In this document: piece by piece, positions 1 through 10,962 of the stretch
Layout: each line of letters begins with the position of its first letter
How positions within the stretch are numbered: the first letter of the stretch is position 1
From: Mallotus nudiflorus
Lineage: Eukaryota; Streptophyta; Magnoliopsida; Malpighiales; Euphorbiaceae
Length of the DNA stretch: 64,000 nt
Direction of reading: 5' to 3'
NCBI GenBank assembly: GCA_947683625.1
Contig: CANTUR010000039.1
Span: 4,960,001-5,024,000 of the forward strand
Position numbers and translations under genes: made by a program
Notes under the pieces: generated by a model
What the model was told of the DNA's origin: nothing
What the model saw: only the letters and a program-made list of their open reading frames with translations
Database searches by the model: none

Positions 1-718
1 ATAGATTCTAGTAAGATGAGCCTAGTAATCTCTCTTGAACTGAGTTAAGGCTAAGAGTGATGGTTAGCCAATTTACAACTCCATGAAGCTAGTGGAATCA
101 AGGAATTATAAACCAACGCCATTGGTTTAATAGGGACATGCAAAATGAATGCAAGAATAACATGATAATTAAGAAAATAATTCTAAACAATAGAAGTAGA
201 ATTAGTATCTCTTATCCCCAGTGGAGTCACCACTATAGACGGTGGGGTTTAGTGCACACTCAAGATTTTAGCAACTGTGACACTATTTGGGATCATGGCC
301 CTAGAGAAGACACTAAACATTATCACAAAGACATGGCATGGAGATGAGGAGTCACCACCTAGGGTAATAACTAGGACAAATCAAAAGGTGGTACTCGATT
401 CTCTAAAAGAAAGCTATCACCACAACCAGGAGATTTTGGGAATGGAATACTAACTTCTTTCAATCTTTTGTTCATTTAGATTTATTTTATAAATTACTAT
501 TTTATTCTCTAATTACATGCAATTTTGTTTAAACCCTAATTAAACATCCATCTAACCCAAAACAGGCAACATGTCATAAAATTACATGTAAAAATACATA
601 CAAAAGGCAGCATCCCTAACTCTAAACTAGGTTAATTTTTAAAAGTTAGCTACTTCTACACATTTTTATTTACAAGTGAATTGGACTAAAGAAAGACCTA
701 CATTTTTAATTAATTTTA
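1..718 (-). mobile_element. 5' LTR end and leader of a minus-strand Tat-like LTR element
   Basis: Positions about 226-715 match the far end of the better preserved LTR at 51,537-53,545 in the same orientation, starting from a shared GGTGGGGTTTAG block. On the minus strand the LTR ends near 235-240 and is followed at once by a primer-binding-site-like sequence (214-232). Positions 1-213 are therefore the untranslated leader of an element running left out of the window. Matching to the other LTR stops near 715, so only the last ~490 bases of this LTR survive. I infer Ty3/gypsy, Tat-like, from the PBS type and the related copy; no coding sequence is visible here. Confidence 0.55.
214..232 (-). 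other. Primer-binding site (PBS) of the minus-strand element
   Basis: Read on the minus strand this is TGGTGACTCCACTGGGGAT, immediately after the LTR end. It begins with the TGG expected from pairing to a tRNA CCA end and has the form seen in plant Tat-lineage gypsy elements. The exact tRNA was not determined. Confidence 0.6.
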
Positions 719-869
719 GCGGGGATCCAAAACTTCTCTGGCATCATTACATATAAGCTATCACAACCCATGTCAATTATAGTTTAATACTAATAAAGTT
801 TGTTACATGCTTGCATTAAACATGAATAAAAACTTACTATATTAAAAGAAGTGACTCTCAATGACACAT

Positions 870-3559
870 GTGATGGCCTAGCCCTCGAGCCCGAGGGATG
901 AGATGCATCTACCTAAGAAGGTGGAGGAGAAGGAAAGGACCCAATAGCTACAACATCAATTAGTTGAGGGATCAATACATCAACATAAGGCAAACCTTTA
1001 CTCTCCAAGAGGCCCTCAAAGGGGAATCCCATTATAACAGTAGCAAGATCATCGTTGTAGAGCTCATGACCCTAGAACATGTCCCTAGGGGGAGGAACAG
1101 GAACACTCCTCATGTATGGGCCATCCCACCAATGCTGGACTCGCTCGGCCAAATACTACACCCTGTCAACGAGGCTAGAAAGTAACACTCATCTCTCTGT
1201 CAACTGCTATGCAACCACCATCTCCATCGTCTAGTGAGATCTAACCACCCACCAGTGAAGAAAGATCTGCTCAGAGAGGCAATAATAAATAAATAATCTT
1301 GAAGAAAGGAACAACAAGCATAATAAGAATCAGACATACCTGATCAAGGGACAACCTCTTCATATGGTCCCAGGCTACCATGCAATCCTCGATCAAATCT
1401 GTAGTCTTCCTAATCCAATAAGAATAATAAGAGAAGCCATCCTCCTGAAAATGATTGATAGATGGAAGGGGGAGAATCTCGAACTCATATGCCCATATCT
1501 ATCAAAAGCTGAGGGTCATAAATAACAAACCAAGAGCAAAATAACATACAACATAACTCATACTCACGTCCAGCAAGAATAAACATCTGCAGATCCTCCA
1601 ACTGCCTTGGCATACTGCGTTAAGCCCCGAGTACATATGAGCAAAGGTAGCAGTGCCCCAATAATACCTCGATAAGCCATCCAAGTCCCTCATAACATGT
1701 AGCAATCTCGTATCACCTGTACCCAAAGGGTTCAAAAAGATAATAGCACTTAGTAAATAAAATAAAAAGTAATAGTGATACGAACCCTACCTATAATAGA
1801 GATAGAACGCGCATCCAACTTTGAATATTAGCCCAAGGATCATCAAGGATAGTTGTGTTGATGGAGCTAAACCCCTTGCTTATTAATTTGAAGCAAGATA
1901 CTTAGCTATTATAAGATGAACAATCACAAAATTCTAAGTTTAATCTAACCTAGCAATTATAATGAAAGGTAGAAGTGAAACAATTCAAGTAATCTTGCAA
2001 AGTTTCAAAAGAACAAAGTTTAAGGAAAAACCTTACTTTTTAATATTTCAATCTTCTTAAATTCGTATGTCATAGGGTTAGCCCTTATATAGGCATGTAA
2101 ACAACCTAATCCTTGAAGGAAAAGGTTCTATTCCTTATTCCCAAAGATACCTATATAGGAAAATCCTTAATTAAGGAGATTTCCTTCAAAATAGGACAAC
2201 TCATGACAACTCATATTTGAAAAGTCAAAATTGACAACTCATTACAAGTCATGACAACTAAGCAAAACGACAACTTATGACAACTAAGAATAGAAGCATG
2301 CCATGTCACATGTTGACCATTGACCCTTGACTTTGACTTGGTGACTATTTGACTTTGACTTTGACTTATTGACTTTGATTTGGAATATTCTTGAATCTTC
2401 TCACATCTTCTAGAATCTTCTTGAATCTTCCTTATTGACTCCAAAATAGGAATAACTTCAAAATTCATTCATATCAAGCTAATTAATTTTAAAATAGGAA
2501 ATTAAACTAATTAGCTTGAATTCTTAACATTTAGGCACTTTTGATCCCTTTTAGGGTTCATATTAAATAAGCTAACTACTCCCCTGAGACAAGACCATCA
2601 TCATACAAAGTCCGCACATAAGAAATAAACTCCATGTATAGAGCAAAATACAGACAACTAGACTTCATAGGAGTGACTACCTCAAGCAAATCCCTCATAA
2701 GATGCCTCCTTGCCATAGCAGTGGAACACTCCTCATCAATAAAAGGAATGGGCTCTCTAGAGAAGCTCAAGCTCGTGATAGCAGCAAAATCTAATAAGGT
2801 AATAGCCATCTCCCCGATAGGCAGATGGAAATTATGCATTGTGTCCATCCACCACTCTATCAATGCATACATAGTAATATGACTCGACACATATGAGTTA
2901 TAAGACAGTGCAGTAATCACTCCATCGAAACCCTTCCTGACAACCATCGACTTCACGTACATCGGGAGTCCCTGATAGTACATATTGACCCTGTTGAAAC
3001 TACTAGACAGTATAGTGACATACCTATGGGTCTACAAACAATAGGTATGCTATTAAACATTTGCATAGCTACTAAATACTAACACATCTCTCTCTCTCTC
3101 TGTCACTTAACAAGATTAAAATAATAAAGGTCGAAAAGAAAAGCATTGCAATAAGTAGACAATCACAAAAAGAAAATAAAGTAAGAGCTACCAACCATCA
3201 ACATTTATAATAAAGCTAGACAGACAGTTACAACAAGTGCTATAGATCTACAGCTACAACAACTTCATACAACAATAAAAAATAGCAAAAAAGATTGATG
3301 AACAAGCTTTAGAAAATAAAGGCGAAGAGGGACCTACCTCACGATGATGACACACCCAAGCATGAGTCTCCAAGCTATGAACAATGGAGATCAGATCTCC
3401 CAGAGAAAGCCTGGAAGGCTGAGAACTCTAAGCACCAGATGTGCTAGTCCCTGTTGTAGGCGTCCCAACTCCAGTAACCTCTGCAAAGTCACCCTCGAGA
3501 TCAATATCAACATCAATAAAAATGTCCTCTAGACCCTCAGGAATGTTAGGGAATTCCAT
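870..3559 (-). pseudogene. Antisense plant mobile domain (PMD) gene, unit 1, broken
   Basis: This multi-exon gene lies antisense to its host retroelement, upstream of LTR A. Visible exons are: 3,338-3,559 (222 nt, start ATG at 3,559, GT donor after it); about 3,000-2,566 continuing at 1,770-1,568 (PMD core, with GEMAITLLDFAAI and LLHVMRDLDG); 1,498-1,340 (exactly 53 codons between AG and GT sites, with DGFSYYSYWIRK); and 1,266 downward (YMRSVPVPPPRD). PMD is a plant family related to MAIN/MAIL1 and common in transposons. Damage includes in-frame stops in exon 1, at 2,576-2,578 and in the last exon, plus a solo LTR inside the core exon. The exon 1 to exon 2 phase does not fit cleanly, so an exon may be missing from my model. 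It is non-functional as it stands. Confidence 0.7.
1776..2565 (+). repeat. Solo LTR inserted in the PMD exon (copy 1)
   Basis: This 790-base block starts TGATACGAACCCTA and ends TAGGGTTCATATTA, so its termini are imperfect inverted repeats. It is flanked by AATAG on the left and AATAA on the right, a 5-base duplication with one mismatch. A sequence very similar over its whole length lies at 45,086-45,902. An internal CTTATATAGGC near 2,092 could be a TATA box. The 5-base TSD, size and TG start fit a solo LTR left by recombination between two LTRs, although the last bases are TA rather than CA. Confidence 0.75.
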
Positions 3560-4079
3560 TTTATAAAGAAGAAAATGGAAGTCACATAAGCAAAAACATA
3601 GCATAAAGCAACCGAAACATGAAAAGGGTCAAGAAAAGTCAGAAAACACTAAAAAAAGTCAGGATGAAGCCTCCCAAGACCTCTTAAATAGCCACTTAAA
3701 TAAGCACAAAGGGGGGGGAGGGGGGAAGTGCGTGACCACATACTAGGCGTGTGACCATGCTCACAAGTGCATGATCACATGCTTCCTACATACAGTCACA
3801 TGTACTTTCCCCTTCCACGTGCTTTTCTATGGTTTTACGCGCACTTTAAGACTTTACACACTCGCTTCTACAATCCTAAACTTCCATATGAGCATAAGAT
3901 ATACACTAAACTCATATAAAAGTACACTAATATGGACTCCATCTGTCCAAAGACACTGTGCATGCACCGCTTTCTTCAGGAAACTCAACATCCTATAAAA
4001 GAAGAAGAGTAAGGAAAATTCACTGGAAGGATATCTTACTCCAAATCATCAAAATAACATCCTTAACATGGCAACTCAC

Positions 4080-4191
4080 TGCATCATTACTACATCATCA
4101 CTGTATCATTACTGCATCATCACCACATCATCATTGCATTATTACTACATCATCACTACATCATCACTATATCATTACTGCATCATCACTA
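4080..4191 (+). repeat. 11-bp minisatellite, unit 1
   Basis: About ten copies of an 11-base unit like TGCATCATTAC occur head to tail, with substitutions but almost no length change. This is the first block of a three-period cassette between the antisense PMD gene and LTR A. Confidence 0.85.
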
Positions 4192-4611
4192 CCATATTGC
4201 TTAAAAGCACCCATATTGCTTAAAAGCAGTCTCACATCGCATTGAAGCACTCTCATTGCGTAGAAGCACTCACACTCATTGCTTAGGAGCATTCACATTA
4301 CTTAGAAACACTTTCAAGCATATTTTCATCACTTAAAAGCACTTTCATGGCTTAAAAGCACTCATTTCGCTTAGAAGCACTCACATCACTTAGAAGCATT
4401 CATTAGTTGCTTAAAAACACTGAGAAGCACTCTCACATCTCATTCATTACTTAGAATCATTCGCATTGCTTAGGAGCACTCTCGCATTACTTAGAAGCTC
4501 TCTCACATTTCATTCATTGCTCAGAAACATTCGTAGCACTGTCATTGCTTAGAATCACTTACACTCATTGCTTAAAAGCACCTTTACTATTTAGGAGCAT
4601 TCTCATTTGCT
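4192..4611 (+). repeat. ~21-bp minisatellite, unit 1
   Basis: About twenty irregular copies of a roughly 21-base unit built on CATTGCTTAGAAGCACTCTCA. It directly follows the 11-bp array and precedes the 39-bp array. Confidence 0.8.
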
Positions 4612-5002
4612 TAATAGCATGATCATTTGTGTGACACCTAATAAGGTTATAGTTGCATGTTCATTTCGCATGACGCCTAAGAAGGTGATAGTTGCATGTT
4701 CATTTTGCGTGACACCTAAGAAGGTTATTATCGCATGTTCATTTTGTATGACACCTAAGAAGGTTATAGTCACATATTTATTTTGTGTGACACCTAAGAA
4801 GGTTATAGTCACGTGTTCATTTACATGATACCTAAAAGGTTATATTTATAGGTTCATTTATATGACACCTAAAAAGGTTATAGTCACATGTTCATTTGTG
4901 TGACACCTAAGATGGTTATAATCACATTCACATTTTTCTTAGTAGCATCCTCATTTGCGTGACACCTAAAAAGGTTATAGTCACATCCGCATTCTTCATT
5001 TA
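4612..5002 (+). repeat. 39-bp minisatellite, unit 1
   Basis: About nine to ten copies of a 39-base unit containing GTGACACCTAAGAAGGTTAT. Because 39 is a multiple of three, open frames with a 13-residue period appear on both strands; these are artefacts. The array runs directly into a truncated LTR A. Confidence 0.85.
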
Positions 5003-6171
5003 CTATGCCTATACCACCCCATTTTGCATACTTTTTTCCTATAAATAGACCCCTTTACACCCCATTTTGGGGGGAGGGGAAGCAAGTGAAGACACACACA
5101 CTTAAGAGTCTGTTTGATCGAAGGTGCAGAAAACCCTTTCCCATACAGTTTTTACTCTCCCACAACCTTTCCTTTAGGTTGTTAGATCCCCTTCTCTACT
5201 AAACCCAGCATCATATTTGTCAAAGCACGCTTCAAGGTATACAGTCTAGCATCATTCTGCTGTCATTTTGAGCCTCTCGATGAGGAAAGCTTGATAATCT
5301 CTTGAAGCTAGAGCTTTAAAGTTCATACAAGTTGAGTTGAGTATGAGGACCACATAATCATTTTAGTATATTTACTTTATTGCACTTCGTTTTATTTTAC
5401 TATCACCAACATTTAGGAATACTATTATGCTTGTGTTATGAGACTGGCAATCTTGCATGTTATGTGAATAATATATATGCTATTATGCTCATTTTACATT
5501 ATCACTCTGCATCCTCTATTTTTGAAATCATGAAATCACATCGTAAATGTCAATCATGTGAAAAAGTTCATGTCCTAGAATAGAGTCATCATGCTCTTGG
5601 TCTGATGATGACCTCATTCATCCCTTATATTATCATCATTCATTATCATAGCATAAATAATCACTACAAGCATGATCCTATTATCATTCATTAAATAAGT
5701 TGTGTAAATGATCATGTTATCCTTGCAGATCAATCATATTAGATTTACTTTTTCACAATCTTTTTCTTTTCTTATGTATTTTATTATGAAAGTGATGTAA
5801 TAAAATTCTCAACTTTATTTTCTTATACTATATGATGTGTTGTGTGAATGCCATATAAACTATTATCACCGAAACTAGAGTGTTGCGGTAGCTATACATC
5901 AAATATTGTATAATGAGAAATAGTCAAACAGTAGATGTGATCTCGTGAACCCAAAAATCTCTACTAGGGACAATACTTGTTGAGTGACCTAATGTTGTTC
6001 CTTTCTTTTCCTGATTTTCTAAAATCGAGTGGCAACTCCATAAAATCAAAAGCATCTCATCCCCCCGAGACCAATCACTTGTCCCTATTCAATAAAGTTG
6101 CCATGTCCCTCGAAAATGAAAAAACCAATACAAACCAAACAAAAAAACAAAAAATAAAGGAAGGTGGCTCA
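5003..6171 (+). repeat. LTR A, 5'-truncated Tat-like LTR
   Basis: This matches LTR B (8,652-10,465) from that copy's TATA region to its end. The TATA box CTATAAATAG is at 5,039-5,048, followed by a GGGGGGAGGGG run. The LTR closes with GGTGGCTCA at 6,171. About 640 bases of U3 present in LTR B are missing, and the 39-bp array is joined straight to the remainder. No PBS follows, so this is a 3' LTR or a remnant. Confidence 0.7.
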
Positions 6172-6179
6172 TAACCATC

Positions 6180-7134
6180 ATTATACAAAGCCCGCACAGA
6201 AGAAACAAACTCCATGTATCAAGTAAGATATGGGTAACCAGACTTCATAGGTGTGACTACCCCAAGCAAATCCATCATGAGGCGCCTCCTCGCCACAATA
6301 GTAGGACACTTCTCCTCACTGAAAGGAATAGGCTCTCTAAAAAAGCTCAAGCCTATGATAGAGCTAAAATCCAAAGGGGTAATAGTCATCTCTTTGATAG
6401 GCAGATGGAAAGTATGCATCATGTCCATCCACCGCTTTATCAATGCATATATGGAAATTTGACTCGATGCATATGAGTCATAAGACAATGCAGCAATTAC
6501 CCCATCAAAGCCTTTCCCAGCAACGATTTACTTCACACATAATAGGAGACCCTAATAATGCATGCTAATCCTATTAAAACTACCAGGCAACACAATGACA
6601 TACCTACGGGGCTACAAACAATAGGCACACTATCAAACATTTGCACAGCTACTAAATACCAACATATATCTCTCTCTGTGTCACTTAACAGGATCAAAAC
6701 AATAAAGGTTGGAAAGAAAAGCATTGTGATAGGTAGACAATCACAAAAAAAAATCAAGCAAGAGCTATCAGTCATCAGCATTCATAATAATGTTAGACAA
6801 GACAATTACAACAAGAGCTAAGAACTACAACTATAATGAACTCATATAGCAAAATAAATAGTAAAATAATTAATAAATAAGCTTCAAAAAATAAAGGCAA
6901 AGAGGGACCCACCTTACGATGATAATACACCTAAGCATCAATCTCCAAGCTATGAATAATAAGGATTGGATCTCCCTGAGAGAGCCTAGATGGCTGAGAA
7001 CTCTAAGCACCAAATGTGTTAGTCCCTACTACGAATGACCCAACTCCAATAGCTTCTGTAAAGTCACCCCCAAGATCAATATCAACAATAATAAAAATGT
7101 CCTCCAAACTCTCAAGAATTTTGGGGAATTCCAT
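6180..7134 (-). pseudogene. Antisense PMD gene fragment, unit 2
   Basis: This is a second copy of the PMD gene in unit 1. Exon 1 is 6,913-7,134, again exactly 222 nt from ATG to a GT donor, and it shares the in-frame TAG just before SSQPSRLS. The core exon lies at about 6,600-6,182 and contains WMDMMHTFHLPIKEMTITPL, a recognisable PMD signature. The gene stops abruptly at LTR A, at the point equivalent to about 2,591 in unit 1, so the second half of the PMD is lost. Extra stops sit near 6,525-6,545 and 6,218. Confidence 0.65.
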
Positions 7135-7621
7135 TTTATGTAGAAGAAAATGGAAGAACAGAAGCAAAAACATAGCAGATAGCACCCGAAGCACAAAAGG
7201 GGTCAAGAAAAGTTAGAAAACACTCAAAGAAGTCCATATGAAGCTCCCAAGACCTCTAAAACATCTTTTTAAATAAGCCTAGTAGGGGGAAGCACGTGAC
7301 CATGTGCCAGGCACGTGACCATGTGCATAAGCACATGATCATGCATGCCCATGCACAGTCACACACTCTTCTATAGTTTTACACACACTTGGAGACTTTG
7401 TACACTCACTTCTACGGTCCTAAACTTCCATTTATGCATAAGACATGCACTAGACTTACATAGAATTACACTAATGAAGACTCCATTTGTCTAAAGACAC
7501 TACGTGTGCACTACTTTCTTCAAAAAACTCAACATCTTACAAAAAAAAAAAGAGTAAGGAAAATTCACTGTAAGAATATCTTACTCCAAATCATCAAAAT
7601 AACATCCTTAACATGACAAAT

Positions 7622-8398
7622 CACTGCATCATCATTGCATCACTACTGCATCATTATTGTATCATTACTACTACCTTTTTCATTGCTTAGAAGTATCTTA
7701 ATGTTGCTTAGAAGCACCCATATTGCTTAGGAGCACTCTTACACTACTTAAAGCACTCTCACATTGCTTAGAAGCATTCACATTGCATAGAAGCACTCTC
7801 ACATTGCTTAGCAGCATTCTCATCACTTAGAAGCATCCTCATATTGCTTAGAAGCACCCACATTGCTTATCAGCACTCTCACACTGCTTAAAAGCACTCT
7901 CACATTGTATAGAAGCATTCACATTGCTTAGGAGCATTCACATTGCTTAGAAGCATCCTCACATTGCTTAGGAGCATTCTTATCTTTATTAATATGACAC
8001 TTAAGAAGGTTATAGTCGCATGTCCATTCACGTGACACCTAAATAGGTTATCTTCTCAGGTTCATTTATATGACAGCTAAGAAGGTTATAATCGCATGAT
8101 CATTCGCATGACACCTAAAAAGGTTATAATTGTATGATCATTTACGTGACACCTAAGAAGGTTATAGTCGCATGATTCATTCACATGACACCTAAGAAGG
8201 CTATAGTCACATGTTCATTTGTGTGACACCTAAGAAGGTTATAGTCATATTATTCATTCACGTGACACTTAAGAAGGTTATAGTCGCATCCGTATTTTGC
8301 TTAGAAACATGTTCATTTGCATGACACCTAGAAAGTTTATAGTCACATCTCTTTTTGACTAGTAGCATCATCATTTATGTGACACCTATGAAGGTTAA
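7622..8398 (+). repeat. Three-period minisatellite cassette, unit 2
   Basis: The same order as in unit 1: a short 11-bp array (about 7,622-7,671), a ~21-bp CATTGCTTAGAAGCA array (about 7,672-7,984) and a 39-bp GACACCTAAGAAGGTTATAG array (about 7,985-8,398). Copy numbers differ from unit 1, most clearly in the 11-bp block. Confidence 0.85.
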
Positions 8399-8651
8399 GT
8401 TGCATAAATCCCAGTGCACTTTGCATGAATAACAAGCTTTCATATGTCCTAAATACCACCTTGCATGATGACCAAGTCACAGAACAACAACAATAAACAA
8501 AATGCAACAACAGTAGTCAAATCTTGACAAGACATCTGAAGACAACCCATAAGTAATTACCTCTCTCATTTTTTACATTTTTGCATTTTGCTTCATACGT
8601 ATTGACACTAGCATTAAGTGGCTATGTAACACATGTGAAGCAGGAGGCAAC
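8399..8651 (+). other. Element 3' untranslated stretch and polypurine tract
   Basis: Non-coding sequence between the minisatellites and LTR B. It ends in AAGCAGGAGGCAAC directly before the LTR start, a plausible polypurine tract for plus-strand DNA priming. The equivalent segment is deleted in unit 1. Confidence 0.5.
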
Positions 8652-10465
8652 TGTCATATCTCAAATTTGACTATCCCTAAAAAAGTTCAATGATGACACG
8701 AATCCCCGAGATGAATAGAGTCTACTCATTCGTAACACCTCTAAAGTGTGCAACCTCAAAATACCTAACCAACCCCACTAGTGTGCAAAATCAATCACTG
8801 AGCCATTAAATTGTGCTCTGACCTTGAAAAATAAAAATTATCAAAATAATGAGAGGTTTATTAAAAGAAAATTCCTCTCATAATACTCAGCTCGTTGGGC
8901 TGATGCGAATTTTGATAGACTGGGACCTAGTTTCATGAAAAAAAATCAATTTCGACAAAATAGACTTCAAAAATGCACTTAAAAGATTCCAAAACCTTTA
9001 GAAGTGGTCCTAGAATGGTCCAACACAACCCGAGTATTAGCGCGTATCACTCAGAAGTGCACGTAAACACCCCTAGGTGTCATATGCTCAAATCAAGGCT
9101 AAATTTGGCAAAATAGACTATTGAAATGCATCTAGAAGGCCCAAAACCCCTAGAAACCAACCTCAGAACAGAACGTGTAAAACCCGAGAAGAGCGCATAG
9201 AGCGTTGAAGTGTGCATGGAAACATACAAAGTGCGCAACCACGCGCACTTGGCATGGCCACGCGTAAACATCCCCTTATATGCACATGATCACGCCTACA
9301 CCACCCTATTCTATACATTTTTTCTATAAATAGACCCTTATACACCCTATTTTAGGAGGTAGAGCAAGTGGAAATACACACACTCAAAAATCAATTCGAT
9401 CGAAGACACTGAAAACCCCTTTCCAGATAGTTTTTTCTCTCCAACAACCTTTTTATTATGTTGTTAGATCCCTTTTCCATAAAACCATGCCACATGTTTG
9501 TTAAAGCATGCTTTAAAGGTATACTTAGCATCATTCTGCTATTATTTTGAACCTCTCGATGAGGAAAGGTTGATAATCTCTCAAAGCTAAAGCTTTAAAT
9601 CTCACACAAGTTTAGTCAAGTCTGAGGACCATACAATCATTTTAGAACATTTATTTTATCATATTGCATTTTATTTTACTGTTGCTAGCATTTGGTAATA
9701 CTGTTATGCTTGCGTGATGAGACTGGCAATCTTACATGTTGTATGGATAATATATGCTTTATTATACTTATTTCACATCATCATTTTGCATTCTCTATTT
9801 TCAAATTATAAAATCGCATTATAAATGCCAATAATGTGAAAATTTCATATCCTGGAATAGATTCATCATGCTCTTAGTCTAGTGATGACCTCATGCATCC
9901 TTTACATTATTATTATACATCATTATAGCACAAATAATCACTACAAGCATGCATGATCATCCTATTATTCATCGAAAAAGTTATGTAAATGATCATCTTA
10001 TTCTTGCATATCAATCATATTATATTTATCTTTCTTTAATCATTTCCTTTTCATATGTATTTTATCAGGGAATTGATGTAATAAATGAATTTTTAGCTTT
10101 ATTATCTTATACTTTTGATGTACTATGTGAATGCTATACGAATTGTCATTACTGAAACTAGGGTGTTGCAATAGCTATACATCAAATATCGTATAATAAG
10201 AAATAGTCAAAAAGTAGATGCAATCCCTTAAACCCAAAAATCTCTACTAGGGATAATACTCACTGAGTGACCCAATGTTGTCCCTTTCTTTTCCTGATTT
10301 TCTAAAAATCAAGTGGTGACTCCACAAAATTGAAAGCGTCTCACCCCTCCCCAAGACCAATCACTTGTCCCTATTCTCTAAAGTTTCCATGTCCCTCAAA
10401 AATTGAAAGACCCACTACACTTTTTAACAAAGCACAAAGAGAAAGAACTAAAATGAGGTTGCTCA
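8652..10465 (+). repeat. LTR B, Tat-like LTR (3' LTR of unit 2)
   Basis: It begins TGTCATATCTCAAATTTGA and ends GAGGTTGCTCA, giving 1,814 bases. The start matches LTR C at 16,053. It has a TATA box CTATAAATAG at 9,324-9,333 and, about 150 bases before the end, a TGGTGACTCC block that also occurs inside LTRs A and C. No PBS follows, consistent with a 3' LTR. Confidence 0.75.
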
Positions 10466-10962
10466 TAGAGCTATAATTGCATAAGTCTTGTCTTATTAAG
10501 GAAATATTATATGCCATAAAGTATTTATATTTGGTGTAAGAAGATACTATAGTGGACCAAATAGTGAGCATAACTCTTATAGAAAATTATGTTCCAAAAA
10601 GTGAGGTAACTTGATGAGAAATATACTTTAGTATGGTTTAAATGATTGTCAAATATCATATTCTTAAGGTCTATTTACGCAAGAGGTTTTAAGTCTAGAT
10701 AGTGGTGCATATATTATTCTTATTGAAAGCTTTCCATCAAATTTTATGGTACATAAAACTAATAACTATAATCTTTTAGCATATTTAGAGATAAACATGT
10801 ATGTCAAAATGAAACATTATTGAAGTTCAGTATCATAAATTGTGCGAAAGTAGAAAAGTTGTAGAGGTTGACTTCATGTTGATCATATTAGCAATATAAG
10901 TTATCAAGATTGATCTCAATGTACCATTGTTTGTTATGCTTACTCTCTACTTTTGTTATGAT
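10466..10962. other. Unassigned AT-rich spacer
   Basis: I see no convincing gene, repeat unit or homology to other parts of the window. It lies between LTR B and the end of the next LTR and may be remnant target DNA or decayed coding sequence. Confidence 0.4.

Noticed and set aside
4603..4828. Periodic 69- and 73-codon frames on both strands
   Set aside because: The 39-bp repeat is divisible by three, so stops are avoided in phase. No start, signal or family supports a protein.
7622..8398. CRISPR-like regular array
   Set aside because: Units are contiguous, diverged tandem repeats with no unique spacers, in a plant nuclear setting with no cas genes.
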